A DNA stretch of 64,000 nucleotides from Cyanodermella asteris. Taxonomy: Eukaryota > Ascomycota > Lecanoromycetes > Ostropales > Stictidaceae. The notes below the pieces were generated by a model. That model was given only the letters and a program-made list of their open reading frames with translations, did not search any database and was not told the DNA's origin. The stretch covers positions 186,001 through 250,000 of the forward strand of contig UYJD01000016.1 of assembly GCA_900618795.1 (NCBI GenBank), written 5' to 3'. Positions 23,264-33,915 of the stretch are shown here, one piece after another (the first letter of the stretch is position 1; each line of letters begins with the position of its first letter). The position numbers were made by a program, and so were the translations under genes.

Positions 23264-23841
23264 AATGCGGTCTAGATGTCACAAGCTAGAACATTGTGGC
23301 AGCAACCCGAATAAGTGTTTTGGTTGTTTGTCGCTGAGATGGAGTCTGGTATAACTTCTTCCTTACATGAGTAGATCGGCCGGCTTTCCAAATGGACATT
23401 GTCATTGGATCCGACCAAAAAGGGATGGGAGGCCTCGAATTGGGTTGTCGACCGTCACCTGCGTGATCCCTGCGGGCGTGCTCCACACGTTCCTCTTCCC
23501 ATAGCCAGACTGGCCCATGACGCCAGCATAGCGCGAATGATCTCGAGTAGAGCCTCATTCGCGATTACGCCTTACAATCAATCTCATTACCAACTCACTC
23601 GTCCCGTCTGCTTCCGTAGTCGCAGTAGCGCCTTCACGAAACAACGCAACCGTTGTTCTCCATTCACTCTCACCTCCAACACGGAGACCGCAGCCGCTGT
23701 TCAACGACGGATCACGTGATACATCATTGACATGTTTAACAATCCTTCCTTCCTGTTACGTTGTGTTGGCAAAACTATATAAGTCCTCTTGATACAAGAA
23801 TTTGTTCTTGCTTGGAGATTTATCCTACAGCACGTATCCCA
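23264..23841. other. Intergenic region TFG2 / CCCH gene
   Basis: No gene was recognised. Near 23550-23690 the plus strand is pyrimidine-rich, as often seen upstream of fungal transcription starts. A TATA-like ctatataag is annotated separately. Confidence 0.4.
23775..23783 (+). promoter_or_regulatory. TATA-like element of the CCCH gene
   Basis: The sequence ctatataag lies about 60 bp upstream of the start codon at 23842, a plausible TATA position for a gene with a short leader. Confidence 0.45.
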
Positions 23842-25108
23842 ATGTCTGAGGAGGAACAGCTTCTTTCCAAGATTTCCCGACTTGCAGGTGAGCATCTCGG
23901 CTTGCAGCCAATCTAATCGGCGAGATCCCTAACCATCCAGGCCATATCAACCGACAACGGGACAGTTCGAGAACGCAACAAAGATCCACGACCGCTGGTC
24001 TTCCTCGCCAACTAGGCTCACCTGGCGTCCACAAGTCCGCTAATGCTCGCTCACGACACCTTCCTGCTCGCTACGGCGCAGACACCACCGGCTCAGGCTC
24101 CCTTCCGGCTCCGAAAGCAGTCCCATCGGCGGATTTACAAAGCCCAGCAGCTGAACCTTCTGTCGGCAGTGTGCACAGAATTTCTCATGAAGGATTGCAA
24201 TACATAGTCGCGGAAGATGGTCGTATGCTACTTCGGGATACCCGTGAGTGATCGATATTGGTATGGTAGACGGAAAGCTGATGAACTGCCGTAGTTTTCG
24301 GAGACGTTGCGAAGCAAACACCACAGATCCTTGTTATTCACGGAGTGACTTTCGAAAAGAACAAGCATGGCCACTTGATTCGTCAGGATCAACGGGCTAC
24401 GACCAGGTCTTTCCCTCCTTACTTGGCCGTGTCGAAAGCAAGCTCACAACTTAGGCTACCAAGCACCAAGAAGGCGAGACTGTGTAAACGTTTTACTGCA
24501 ACGGGTATATGACTCTGGCTTAACCAAGTCCTAGAAGCCGTTGTCGACCTGTGCTGACGCTTGCAGGCCGATGCCCACGAGGTCCCCATTGCAGCGGCAT
24601 GCACGACGCGATGAAAGTTGCGATTTGCAGAGACCTGCTCAAGAACGGACACTGCCCACGTGGTGACATGTGCGATCTGTCTCACCAATCCAGCTACGAA
24701 CGAGTTCCAGCATGCGTGCATTTCCTACGCGGGTCGTGCTCCAAAGAAAACTGCATTTATCCTCACGTTGAAGTCAACGAAGAGGCTCCGGTCTGTGCCG
24801 ATTTTGCTCGAATAGGTTTCTGCGGGAAGGGCCTGGACTGTGCAAAGAAGCACGCTTTTGAGTGTCCAGACTACAGCAATACAGGCAAGTGCAACTACCC
24901 CAAGTGTCGCTTACCCCACATAGACAAGGCTGGCCAGCTCAGGCAGCGAGACGCAGGCCCAAGGCCGACTGAACGAATATCACATAGTCTGTTACCGCCC
25001 GAGCATGACCAAGGCACCAGCTCATGTGATGAGGATTTTGACGAACAGGGGCTTGGCAGCTCTGTTGAAACACCGCCGGAACAAGAGGATTTCATACCTT
25101 TAGGATAG
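23842..25108 (+). CDS. CCCH zinc finger protein, ZC3H3-like
   Basis: Four exons (23842-23887, 23941-24243, 24295-24504, 24567-25108) fit together in phase, giving 366 aa. The C-terminal half carries five consecutive CCCH fingers: CKRFTATGRCPRGPHCSGMH (split by intron 3), CRDLLKNGHCPRGDMCDLSH, CVHFLRGSCSKENCIYPH, CADFARIGFCGKGLDCAKKH and CPDYSNTGKCNYPKCRLPH. This spacing and order match human ZC3H3 and its fission yeast counterpart, nuclear proteins linked to polyadenylation and mRNA export. The N-terminal half is Ser/Arg/Gln-rich and probably disordered; the C-terminus is acidic. RNA binding is expected from the fingers; the exact role is inferred. Confidence 0.85.
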
Positions 25109-26513
25109 CACCGATCTCACGCGCGGTCATTGCCAGCATATCGGCGGTAAAGCTGGTTTGTGATGCACTTGTTGCTGTATGATACCCTTTTTATTTAACA
25201 TTGAATTACTTGAGCATAGCGACTTTCTTGCTGTTGAACCAGCTGTCTGTTATGTAATGTGACCCAATCCGCGCGGATACACGCTGGTTTTGTGGATATG
25301 AGAGTGTCTGGTCTCAAGAGGTCGGATCATGATTGCATTTGGGTTGGGTTTGCAATATCAAGGGCTACGGATCTGCTGCCCCTTTACGTCCTCATGATCG
25401 TGGGACTGCAATTTCGTGAGGCATAATCGAGACGGGAGCCCAATCTGTCCCATGTGATCTGTTGCTCGCGAGTGTGACATGACAGCCACCAGCAGTAAGA
25501 TACTAGCCAAAGCGGACTGCTGAAACAAAGAGATAGTGATTCACTGGTCGCAGTCAGCTAACCACAGCTCCAGACCAGATATCAAAAGACACTAATAATG
25601 GCGGTCAACTGCAGTTGGCTGCTTCGCCGCATCCTCTGAGCAGTCCCCGCCGCAGAGGCTCATGGCGGGCAGACTGAGATCAGTTGATGGGGCAGGAGTC
25701 AGTTCTGACCTATCGGTATTCGTACCAGAGCAGACTAGCGGGCACCTGCATGTGTGCCCAAGGCGCCAATTCCACCGCTGGGCATGCTTTGGAACGAGTG
25801 GTTGACTGGTTGTGGCCGGTCGTGTGGGAAGGTGCGACAGGCCGCTAACAAGTCTCTGACAGTCGCATGACCTTGCCGCTTAGACCGATGAAGACGCTTA
25901 CCGACGAAAAGCGGCTGGAACGAGAACACTGATATCGATGCGATGACGAACAGAGATTGCAGAGTCCACTAGCGTGTTGCTGCAGAAGCGTAGAACAGCA
26001 TTGCATGACTTCAGAAGGCGGACCTATCTGCAGGTGCAGGGAGATTGGAGCGTGGTGGAGTTGGTCGTGTACCTGATCTAACCCAGCATGAACGTAGGAG
26101 CGCTTGCAGGTCTGGAGGCGATTGCCAGAACAGTCGTCATTAGGCTGTCGAAGCACGACGGTGACTTGGGTTGACTATGGCGATTGTAAGGTGGCCACAA
26201 GAGCGCCATTGGGGTCAGAATCAGAGGCTGGCCGATGACCAAAGGGCGATCGGGCTTACGCAGATCAACAGTGGAGCGAGTCTGTGACTGAAGGCGGTGG
26301 AGAAGGGCTGTGGCCTACAATACGGTACAATGTAGACCAGTGTTTATGCTCCTCTGCAGGTACGTAGCGAGTAGGCTTCTGTAGCGGGATAGGATGGCCT
26401 GGGAAACGGCGTGGACATCAGGTGGTAAGAGAAGAGAGCGCGAAGACAGGCTGGGCGGCCGGTGCTGCTGACTAGGTATGGTAAGCGCGGGCCAGCCAGC
26501 CAGGACTCGGGGG

Positions 26514-26550
26514 CAGTCGCCAGTCGCCAGTCGCCAGCTGCCAGTCGCCA
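26514..26550 (+). repeat. Short 7-bp tandem repeat (cagtcgc)n
   Basis: Units of cagtcgc, one altered to cagctgc, are repeated about five times. It looks like ordinary slippage-prone promoter sequence. Confidence 0.75.
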
Positions 26551-26775
26551 GTCAGTCAGATGCTGGCGGGAGGAGAAGCGTTTCTGTGGCCGTTTCTGTT
26601 TTCAGCACCGCCAGCCGCCCCCACCACCTATTCTACACTACACCTCTTGCCCGGCTTTCTCTCTTCACCACATCCATTCTACCCACCCATTGTCGCCGGC
26701 CACTTCATTTGCCATCCACGCTGCATCCAACGTTGCCGCTGTTTGGCCGCCGGCATCATTCGCTGTCCGCCCGTC

Positions 26776-26799
26776 ATGTTCACTCTCTATCAAACGTAA
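26776..26799 (+). other. Upstream ORF 1 of the bZIP leader
   Basis: An ATG opens MFTLYQT followed by TAA, about 300 nt before the main start. It matters only if transcription starts upstream of it, which cannot be seen here. Confidence 0.5.
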
Positions 26800-26816
26800 C
26801 CCGACGACCCTAACGA

Positions 26817-26882
26817 ATGTCTATTTGCCTGTCGCACAACGACTTTACGAGCCACGACATTTCACCTTCCGCCCTCCTCTGA
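26817..26882 (+). other. Upstream ORF 2 of the bZIP leader
   Basis: A 21-residue frame beginning MSICLSHNDF ends in TGA. The next 216 nt contain no ATG until the bZIP start at 27099, an arrangement that would allow reinitiation. Confidence 0.5.
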
Positions 26883-27098
26883 CGCCCTTTTGTCTTCCGC
26901 CTGCTTTTCCTTCTGGCATTCTCTGAACGACCGATTTCCGATCGCGTCAGCCACTCATCCCAGCCCAGCGCGTGCCGCTGTCGCGTATCGTCGCACGGTC
27001 CTGCCCACACCGCCTCCGCGGCTGGCTTACCAGCATCTCTTCTGCATCGCCATCCGCTCGGCACATCTCCCATTTTTACGACATCACCTGAAACTTGT

Positions 27099-28826
27099 AT
27101 GGCGTACCAACCTCAAGCCGACTACGGTGGGGCTGGACCTCAATCATCTTTTCCACCCCCGACACCCATATCTTCTTCCATGACCGAGCGCAAGAGCTCC
27201 ATCCCCGTCAGCAGCGGTGGTTTTGTCAGTCCCACACACGAATGGCACGAGATGCCAATTGAGGCCAAGCACGTCGCCGACGGTATGAACGATCTCGCAT
27301 TGGGTCCTGGCACCTCGATGGAAGGCGGACACTTCAAAAACGAACAGGGCTGGTCGCCTCAGACACAGGGATACAGTCAAGCTGGCGAATATGAGCCCCT
27401 GATATCAGAGTATGCTCCGTCTGCGAACCCAAATGGCATGGGGATGCAATTCGATCACTCCCAGACCGGTCCGCCATCAGCAGGAAGCATGTCAGCAATG
27501 CCACCGATGCCAAACCAAGGCCAGTTCGCAATGTCTCCACAGTCTCAACCGTGGATGACTCCTGTCGGGGAGGCGTTCGATTTCAGCCCTCTCGCTCCTC
27601 AAGGTTCCCGCCCGACCCCTGTCTTTGCAACGAGCACAAACATTCTTCGCCGTGATGGGATACGCAAGAAAAACGCTCGCTTCGATATTCCAGCCGAACG
27701 TAATCTGCGCACCATCGACCAATTGATTGCGCAGACGCTGGACGAGGGCGAGATCAAAGAGCTCAAGCAACAGAAGCGTCTGCTGCGTAACCGCCAAGCC
27801 GCGCTGGATTCACGTCAGAGGAAGAAGCAGCATACCGAACGTCTTGAGGAAGAGAAGAAGCAGTTCACGAACATCATCACTGACCTTGAGGAGGATGCAA
27901 AGCAGGTGGAGGCACAATGGCTAAGACGGCAAGAAGATTGGATGCAAAGACAATCCCAGTATCAGCAATGGATCCAAGCGTTACAGAGCGAAAAGGAACA
28001 GACCATTCAACATTACAGCAACGAAGTCAACGAACTGCGGAGGCAAAACTCGATGCTGATGCAGCAGTTGCAGAAAGACTCTGCCAATTTGAGCGTTTCG
28101 GGCTCGAGCATGCCAGGAGAGTTCAATGACTTTGATCAGCTCACGATTCAGAGCAACCCCTGGGAGAACTTCTCCATGCCGAATGACTTCAGTCTTGAGT
28201 CTGACCCAAATACCGAGCATGCCATGTCTGCCTCGGCAAAGAACTTGAACGTTGCGGTCAAAAAGGACGACAAGAACTCAGCTTCCGGCCTGTTGCTGAT
28301 GCTACTTCTCTGTGGAGCTTGGGTTGTGTCTCGAGGGTCCACTGACACCAAGGAAGCTCTTCCATCTATGCCTGACGAGCTTCGTGCCGCCTCTGCCACC
28401 GTCATTGAGGACCTCTACAAAGGTTCGGGAATTCGTCTGCCTGACTCTGACGGCCCAAAGCCTCCTCATGCATCCGCTGTTGCATTGCAAGAACCACAAA
28501 GGGCGTCTAGCTCATTTGATGGCACTATCCCTTCGTACGCACTGGGCTCGATGGTAAATTCGCACGCCATGGGGCAGCCACAGCCTGACACCTTTGGAAA
28601 CACCGCTGCCAATGTTCAATCCATGGGCAATATACTAAGGGATGCAATGCGCTCAGCTCAAGGACATCACGTTCCAGCTGCCGAAACCTACACCAAGTCT
28701 TTACTGGCTGACAAGGTTCCAAGTCAAGTCTTGAAGGATTTCGCGCACATGGTCAACCAGAACAGGCAAATCAAGCACGAACAGCAGACCGTCCCACCAC
28801 AGCTTCAACAACCAACCTATGATTAA
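27099..28826 (+). CDS. bZIP transcription factor with a possible membrane segment
   Basis: The gene is intronless, 575 aa. The first 200 residues are Pro/Ser/Gln/Met-rich and likely an activation region. A conserved block, KKNARFDIPAERNL, precedes the basic region (about residues 222-245: KQQKRLLRNRQAALDSRQRK, with the N-x-x-A-x-x-S-R signature) and a long coiled coil to about residue 325 (KQFTNIITDLEEDAKQVEAQ and onward). At residues 397-410 lies an uninterrupted hydrophobic run, GLLLMLLLCGAWVV, flanked by charged sequence, which could anchor the protein in a membrane in the manner of ATF6 or CREB3; at 14 residues it is short for that. The C-terminus is Ser/Ala-rich with no recognised domain. 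DNA binding is secure; membrane tethering is a hypothesis. Confidence 0.85.
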   Translation: MAYQPQADYGGAGPQSSFPPPTPISSSMTERKSSIPVSSGGFVSPTHEWHEMPIEAKHVADGMNDLALGPGTSMEGGHFKNEQGWSPQTQGYSQAGEYEPLISEYAPSANPNGMGMQFDHSQTGPPSAGSMSAMPPMPNQGQFAMSPQSQPWMTPVGEAFDFSPLAPQGSRPTPVFATSTNILRRDGIRKKNARFDIPAERNLRTIDQLIAQTLDEGEIKELKQQKRLLRNRQAALDSRQRKKQHTERLEEEKKQFTNIITDLEEDAKQVEAQWLRRQEDWMQRQSQYQQWIQALQSEKEQTIQHYSNEVNELRRQNSMLMQQLQKDSANLSVSGSSMPGEFNDFDQLTIQSNPWENFSMPNDFSLESDPNTEHAMSASAKNLNVAVKKDDKNSASGLLLMLLLCGAWVVSRGSTDTKEALPSMPDELRAASATVIEDLYKGSGIRLPDSDGPKPPHASAVALQEPQRASSSFDGTIPSYALGSMVNSHAMGQPQPDTFGNTAANVQSMGNILRDAMRSAQGHHVPAAETYTKSLLADKVPSQVLKDFAHMVNQNRQIKHEQQTVPPQLQQPTYD

Positions 28827-29420
28827 CGACACCCCATTTCCTTTTTTGCAGCACAAGATTGACGACTTTACCTGATTTATCCACGAGAATGATCTCAATA
28901 TTTGACCTGATCTGACATATACGATCTTTGCCGCAAGGCATGCAAGATGCAGCGACAACAGAATGCAGCGAGCTCACGCGCCCACATCTCCTCTTTGCAA
29001 TACTAATTCTGCAACTACGATTATGACGACGACATGAAACGATTAATGATCTCGGATTGAATTTTCAGCACAGCAGGCGATGATTTTTCTCACGACCTGA
29101 AGGACTATTTTTATTTTGCCGAGCGGCGAGGACGATCTTATGCTGCATAGCGTATTGGTGGTGTAAATAGCGGGTCTGATAGTCTCGTATCTGAACGTGC
29201 ATTTCTACTAATTCGTGGCTCTGTGTTCGTCTTCAAGCATGCTCTAAGAACGAAGTGCCAAAGCAGGTGGACCCCACCATGATTCTGCGAAAAAATGCTT
29301 CCCATGTAGATGTAGTGTTCACACATGTGAACTCTTTGCGCCTAACAAGCACGGAAGCCGCGGCCGCAGATCGGGAGGCACTGTTCATCTGGGTTCGATT
29401 CTCGTTGGGGGTATCTAATA
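28827..29420. other. Convergent 3' region bZIP / NOC4
   Basis: About 590 bp between two convergent stop codons hold both 3' UTRs. Only short frames with no recognisable content occur. A tRNA-like 'ggttcgattctc' at about 29393 lacks the rest of a tRNA. Confidence 0.4.
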
Positions 29421-31010
29421 CTAAAATTCCCAAAGCTTCCTCATTAGATTGCCATCGGTTTCGTCAGGGTTCTCATCACGCGTGAAGACATATCTCGGTA
29501 TATTGTACTCCAGAGCAGGTGGTTTTTTAATCGATTTTGCCACTTCCGTGTCGAATAGACTGCTGTACGAATGATCTAGGAAATCCTCGAGGTTGTAGGA
29601 CTGTTTGAGAAACTGTTCTGCCAGAATCTTTGCGATGGTAGCCACGTTTGGATGCCAATGGGTTCTCAAACTGTCAAGCTCCCACAGGCTACTGTCGATG
29701 GCACCAGTGAAATTTGGATCCTTTTCTGTTGCGTCAAAGGGATCCGAAAAGCTGTCCAGGTCCTCGGCATCCCGTGAATGCACCAGCCGTCTATGTAACA
29801 TTGGCGTAGACGCGGGGTGGTTCTGCATAAGATTGTAGACCAATGGCACGATTGCAACGACGGCAGCTGGAGGGCTGAACAGGGCGAGACGGGAAAGTCG
29901 TTTGATGAAACTGGCCACAAGAGCGGCAGGTAAATGTGTCGAAGCCAGGAAGGTGTTTATCAATCGAAGAAATCGCGAGCGCAGCTTCTTGTGCATGCAC
30001 AATGGGTCCAAGAGAGCATACAGTTTGTGGTAGAGCAGAGGATAGTCCAATCCGTGTTCTGTTATCAGAGCGTAAAGGCCGTTCAAGGCAATGATCGCGT
30101 TTGATCCCTCACCGTCACAGCAGTCACTCAAGAAGTCGAGCAGGAGCTCGGGGCTTCGGACGTTCGGCTCGATGTGGGTAGCAACCAAGTTGAGCAGGCG
30201 CCGCCTTTGTTCCCTGGTCAGAGGCTGCCGCAACAGTAATAGCCACAAGTCACCAGTCCTCTTTTTGACATCACTTTTCTTGTGAATCCGGTCCTTGCTG
30301 AACAGTAAGTCTGCGCTCTCGGCCTGGTTGATATGAGCAGCAGGTGCGTTCCCGAGCTTTGTAAGAAGAGTGATCAGGTGATCAAGTTGTTGCGGGTCCA
30401 TGTCTCCAAGTGCTTGCTCAAGCTCGTTGATGAACGAGCGAAGCATGAAAAGCCAGACATCTTCATACTTGGTGGCATACGACTCGACAAAGATGTCTGC
30501 CACAAGCTCTGATTTTGATGCCAGGACGGCAGTCATCGTAGTGTAGAACGTCCCCGATCTTGACAAATTGCCCATAAGCTCGGGGTTTGACTCGATCTCG
30601 GCTTGGCAAAGTCTCATCAACAGTGCGAGCGCAGACTGGCATCTCGGAGCAGCGCCGGATTTGACCTGTCGGAGAAGGACCGACTTGTACTCTGAATATC
30701 GTTCAAGAAGCCAGAGGGTGACCTGCTTGGATTCCTTCGACTGCGATGGTGCACGTTTCATCCACTCTTGCAACCATAGACCAGAGAAGACCTTACAAAG
30801 TACCGCTGCTGCGATATCAGCATCCGAGTCATCATTCTTGGCCAATTTTAGCAAAGCAGGGAGTTGATTGAAATTATGACTGCCCTCAAGAATGGCATCG
30901 GCAAGGCTGTGAATATGCAGACTGGTTTGTACACTGGAGGGAGTTTTTGGTCGTTTTGCTGCGCTTATGGGCGGCTCAAGATGGGGGGACTTCCGCTTTC
31001 TGCTTGACAT
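29421..31010 (-). CDS. NOC4: Nucleolar complex protein 4 (Noc4/Utp19), CBF/Mak21 family
   Basis: A single exon encodes 529 aa from MSSRKRKSPHLEPP. The N-terminus is basic, as expected for a nucleolar protein, followed by helical HEAT-like repeats. The CBF/Mak21 domain lies in the C-terminal half: KKLRSRFLRLINTFLASTHL, LPAALVASFIKRLSRLALFS, the AIVPLVYNLMQNHP motif, and DPFDATEKDPNFTGAIDSSL WELDSLRTHWHP-type sequence. Noc4 pairs with Nop14 and is needed for maturation and export of the 40S ribosomal subunit. It is head to head with ATP4, 200 bp apart, a typical housekeeping arrangement. Confidence 0.93.
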   Translation of the reverse strand: MSSRKRKSPHLEPPISAAKRPKTPSSVQTSLHIHSLADAILEGSHNFNQLPALLKLAKNDDSDADIAAAVLCKVFSGLWLQEWMKRAPSQSKESKQVTLWLLERYSEYKSVLLRQVKSGAAPRCQSALALLMRLCQAEIESNPELMGNLSRSGTFYTTMTAVLASKSELVADIFVESYATKYEDVWLFMLRSFINELEQALGDMDPQQLDHLITLLTKLGNAPAAHINQAESADLLFSKDRIHKKSDVKKRTGDLWLLLLRQPLTREQRRRLLNLVATHIEPNVRSPELLLDFLSDCCDGEGSNAIIALNGLYALITEHGLDYPLLYHKLYALLDPLCMHKKLRSRFLRLINTFLASTHLPAALVASFIKRLSRLALFSPPAAVVAIVPLVYNLMQNHPASTPMLHRRLVHSRDAEDLDSFSDPFDATEKDPNFTGAIDSSLWELDSLRTHWHPNVATIAKILAEQFLKQSYNLEDFLDHSYSSLFDTEVAKSIKKPPALEYNIPRYVFTRDENPDETDGNLMRKLWEF

Positions 31011-31210
31011 CTCAGGGACAAGTGAGGACTGGACAACTTAGCCAAGCAATGCAGGTAGAAATTATTTTGATGCTCGGCCAAAGAGCCCCGATCATGGCGC
31101 GGTGAAACATTTTCCCGACCCGTGCTAGTGGAACTTCGAAGCTTTGAGCTTGGCGACGCCGAACGTCGTCTTGTCAATCAATCAACACATTACTGCAATT
31201 GCACATCACA

Positions 31211-32094
31211 ATGGCCTCGCAAGCTTTACGGACCGCGCGGTGTAAGACAGCATGCTGGTTCGCCCCTGATGATCGATCATGCTGACTCTCTTTCTGCAGT
31301 AGCCCGCCTGAGGCCAACCCTGAGCAAGCCGCTCTCACCAGTCTGCGTTCAGGCAATCCAGTCTCGCTACGCCTCGAACGTGCCTCAGGAAGAACCAAAG
31401 AAGAAGGCCCAGTCGATTGTTGATTCTCTACCTGGAAACAGCCTGGTCTCCAAAACCGCCATCCTCTCATCAGGAGCCGCCCTCTCGATCTTCGGCATCA
31501 GCAACGAGTTCATCGTAATCAATGAGGAGGCTGTTGTCGCGTTCTGTCTGCTGAGCGTCTTCTACGCCGTCGCAAAGTATGGTGGTCCCATGTACACCGA
31601 GTGGGCCTCAGGCCAGATTCAGAAGATGAAGGACATCCTTTACGATGCACGAAGGGGCCATGAGAAGTCTGTCCAGTCCAGAATTGAAAACGTCAAGCAG
31701 CTCGGCAGCGTTGTGGAAGTCACCAAGAACCTGTTTGAGGTTTCGAAGGTGGGCAACTTGTTCTCGATACGTCTACATACGCTCACATATGAAACAGGAG
31801 ACCGCGCGCATTGAGGCCCAGGCTTACGAGCTCGAGCAGAAGACAGCTATTGCGGCCGAAGCCAAGTCTGTGCTCGACTCATGGGTTCGCTACGAAGGTC
31901 AGGTCAAGCAGAGACAACAGAAGGAGCTGGCCGACACCATTATCAACAAGATCACCAAGGAACTCGACAACCCCAAGGTTTTGCAGCAGATCTTGCAGCA
32001 AAGCGTGGCCGATGTCGAGCGTAAGTTTGACCGATCTGCGAGTAAGCAACACGTGCTGACCATGACAGGCATCGTCGCTTCCAAAGCCCAGTAG
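31211..32094 (+). CDS. ATP4: Mitochondrial ATP synthase subunit 4 (F0 subunit b)
   Basis: Four exons (31211-31241, 31300-31748, 31798-32020, 32069-32094) join in phase to give 242 aa ending IVASKAQ. The first intron falls after codon 10, inside the targeting peptide (MASQALRTAR...), a Ser/Arg/Ala-rich stretch typical of matrix import that ends near QSRYASNVP. Two membrane segments follow (KTAILSSGAALSIFGISNEF and EAVVAFCLLSVFYAVAKYG), then a long charged coiled coil. Subunit b is the peripheral stalk that holds F1 static against the rotating c-ring. The third intron has a normal gtaag donor, leaving a 26-bp last exon. Confidence 0.93.
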
Positions 32095-32294
32095 GAGATA
32101 TCTACTGTCGGCCAAGGTGAACTACATGTGATCAGGACCGGTACCTGACAAAAGCTGTAGTACGGACGTTTGAACATGGCTCGTGCTGCACAGATTCCTT
32201 TTGTCTCGATAGTAGAAGCATAAAGTGTACAATGGCATTCAAGAGTTTTTGCAATCCTTCTTTGCACTGGCCCATCTTTTATCCCAGCTTCCGG

Positions 32295-33616
32295 TCAAGA
32301 ATGACGTATGATCATTCTGCGAGCTATTATCAAGAATATGCCCTGGTCGGAAGATTTCTGTGCAGCAGAATGGAGCCCATGTAGGACTGGCACGAGACGG
32401 TTGTTATGCGTATCCAACGACAGTTGAACAGCTGCTGACGCAAGCGTTTGCCAGTTATCCTCGTTGCCTGCAGGGTTCGAGATCTCGTCCAAATCAAGCT
32501 TTGGACACCCAGTCTCCACGTAAAGATTCAAGGTTTCACGCCACCAGGAAAGCATGGCTGATCTAGCATTTGCGCTTGGCGCCCCAGCAAGCACAACTGC
32601 TAGGCCATAGGTAGCGATCAGAAGGTCGGCGTACGCATCGTCACTCGACTTGCAGCGATCGAAAAGCAAGGCGGCTGTCAATTGGGCGCCTTTGACAGCT
32701 TCTGCTACGCTGTTCACACTCCAGGTACGAGAGAAACTTTCAACTATTTCCGACGGCGAGCATCTTCCCCTCGCCTCGCGTGTTGCTTCTGCGACATCGA
32801 GCAGAATGGAGCACGGGTCTCGACTGGTGCGAACATCTTCAACGGCAGCAGCGGCGCTCTCAGGGGCCGACCTGGGGCCGCTGCGTCGATAAACAGCGAG
32901 CAAAGCCAGGCCTTCCATTGTCACCTCTCTACTCGAAAGAGCCAGGCCGTATGCTAAGCGAGTCAAAGGTCTTCCACCTGCACGAAAGTAAGCTTTGGCG
33001 TATGCGACGATGGAACAACCAACCTGCACACATTGCGTCCTCTATCAAAGGGCGTTCACCAAAATGAAGGTAGCGCACTGTGAGCTCGCGCCAATGATAC
33101 CCCATTTCGACTACTTCGTCCTCGAAAAAATCCAAGAATGCCCGTTGGAAACTGCTCATCTTAGAAACCACGTTGCGTCGAAGAGATCGTAATCCGTACC
33201 AAGATTGTCCCAGAAAGTCTACCCAGTCATCCTTCGAAACCTCACTCGGAGAGTCCGTCCAAACTGCCAAAGCATGTCCTGTCTCATTTTCGTAGAGTCG
33301 GTCAAGATCTCCATAAGCACATTGGAGGGCCACGGCGGCAGCAAGGATCTTGACGATTTAGCTTCATGTACAGCGTTTACCGCCAAGGCAATCTCACGTC
33401 TGGGATCGAGTTCATCCTTCCCGTCTTCTCATCAACAAGGGCGAAAGTAGAATGATTGAGCTTGACCAGATGACGCAAAGTTTTCACCCGCTTATCGGAG
33501 TCATTGTCCAGTTCACAGATACTCGTCGCCGCTAGCAGATCGTTCGTCGGGTCTGTTGCACGGTATTGTGCTCTGGACCCCTCACTGCCCCATAGCCTCG
33601 ATATAGAAGAGAACAT
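32295..33616 (-). CDS. Questin-oxidase-like protein (DUF4243 / AflY-like)
   Basis: Exons 33398-33616, 33024-33348 and 32295-32977 join in phase with 49- and 46-bp introns (408 aa). Diagnostic stretches of the questin oxidase-like family can be seen: KLNHSTFALVDEKTGR, VALQCAYGDLDRLYENETGH, DDWVDFLGQSWYG, FQRAFLDFFEDEVVEMGYHW and, spanning intron 2, LIEDAMCAGGRPLTRLAYGL followed by ALSSREVTMEGLALLAVYR. Characterised members (GedK, AflY, HypC-like) carry out Baeyer-Villiger-type ring cleavage of anthraquinones and aflatoxin intermediates. No polyketide synthase or other cluster gene is nearby, so this is a stand-alone member with unknown substrate. The common 'HNH' and 'HPLIH' histidines of the family appear altered here, which may mean divergent activity; that reading is from memory of the family. 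Confidence 0.72.
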
Positions 33617-33915
33617 GATAGTTTCTAAATCGAGTGCTGAGGTCTCTCAGCTTGTGTTTAATGATGACCAGATGGTGTGAGTCGTAAGCGGAATTATGGC
33701 GAATTTGCTCATGATGAAACTCGCTGCCAAGTACGACGCGAGTGAAGGTCGAAAGCTCGAATTCCGTCCGAGCCGGGTTTCGATTCCAAGCTCGCAACCA
33801 CATCTACTGGCGGCCATGACTGATCCAGTCTATCTTGCACTGAGACACTAGATCCTGCAGTTGCCCTGCACCAGGCTTGCCTTTCTCGATTCTTGCTGGT
33901 GATCAATTCGATCAC
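33617..33915. promoter_or_regulatory. Shared promoter region, questin-oxidase-like / HECT_2 genes
   Basis: About 300 bp separate two divergent starts. No distinct element was recognised. Confidence 0.35.

Larger units (their letters stand above)
25109..27098. other. 2-kb region upstream of the bZIP gene, including a long leader
   Basis: No protein gene was recognised in 25109-26460. From about 26580 to 27090 the plus strand is pyrimidine-rich and almost free of ATGs near the start codon (none between 26820 and 27098), as expected of a long 5' leader. It contains a 7-bp repeat and two short upstream ORFs. An intergenic region this long is unusual here and suggests complex control of the bZIP gene. 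Confidence 0.5.

Noticed and set aside
26478-26813. Plus-strand 111-codon frame in the bZIP leader
   Set aside because: Built on the 7-bp repeat and pyrimidine-rich leader; no protein-like features.
29300-29415. Possible tRNA around a ggttcgattctc motif
   Set aside because: No acceptor stem, D arm or anticodon arm can be folded at correct distances.
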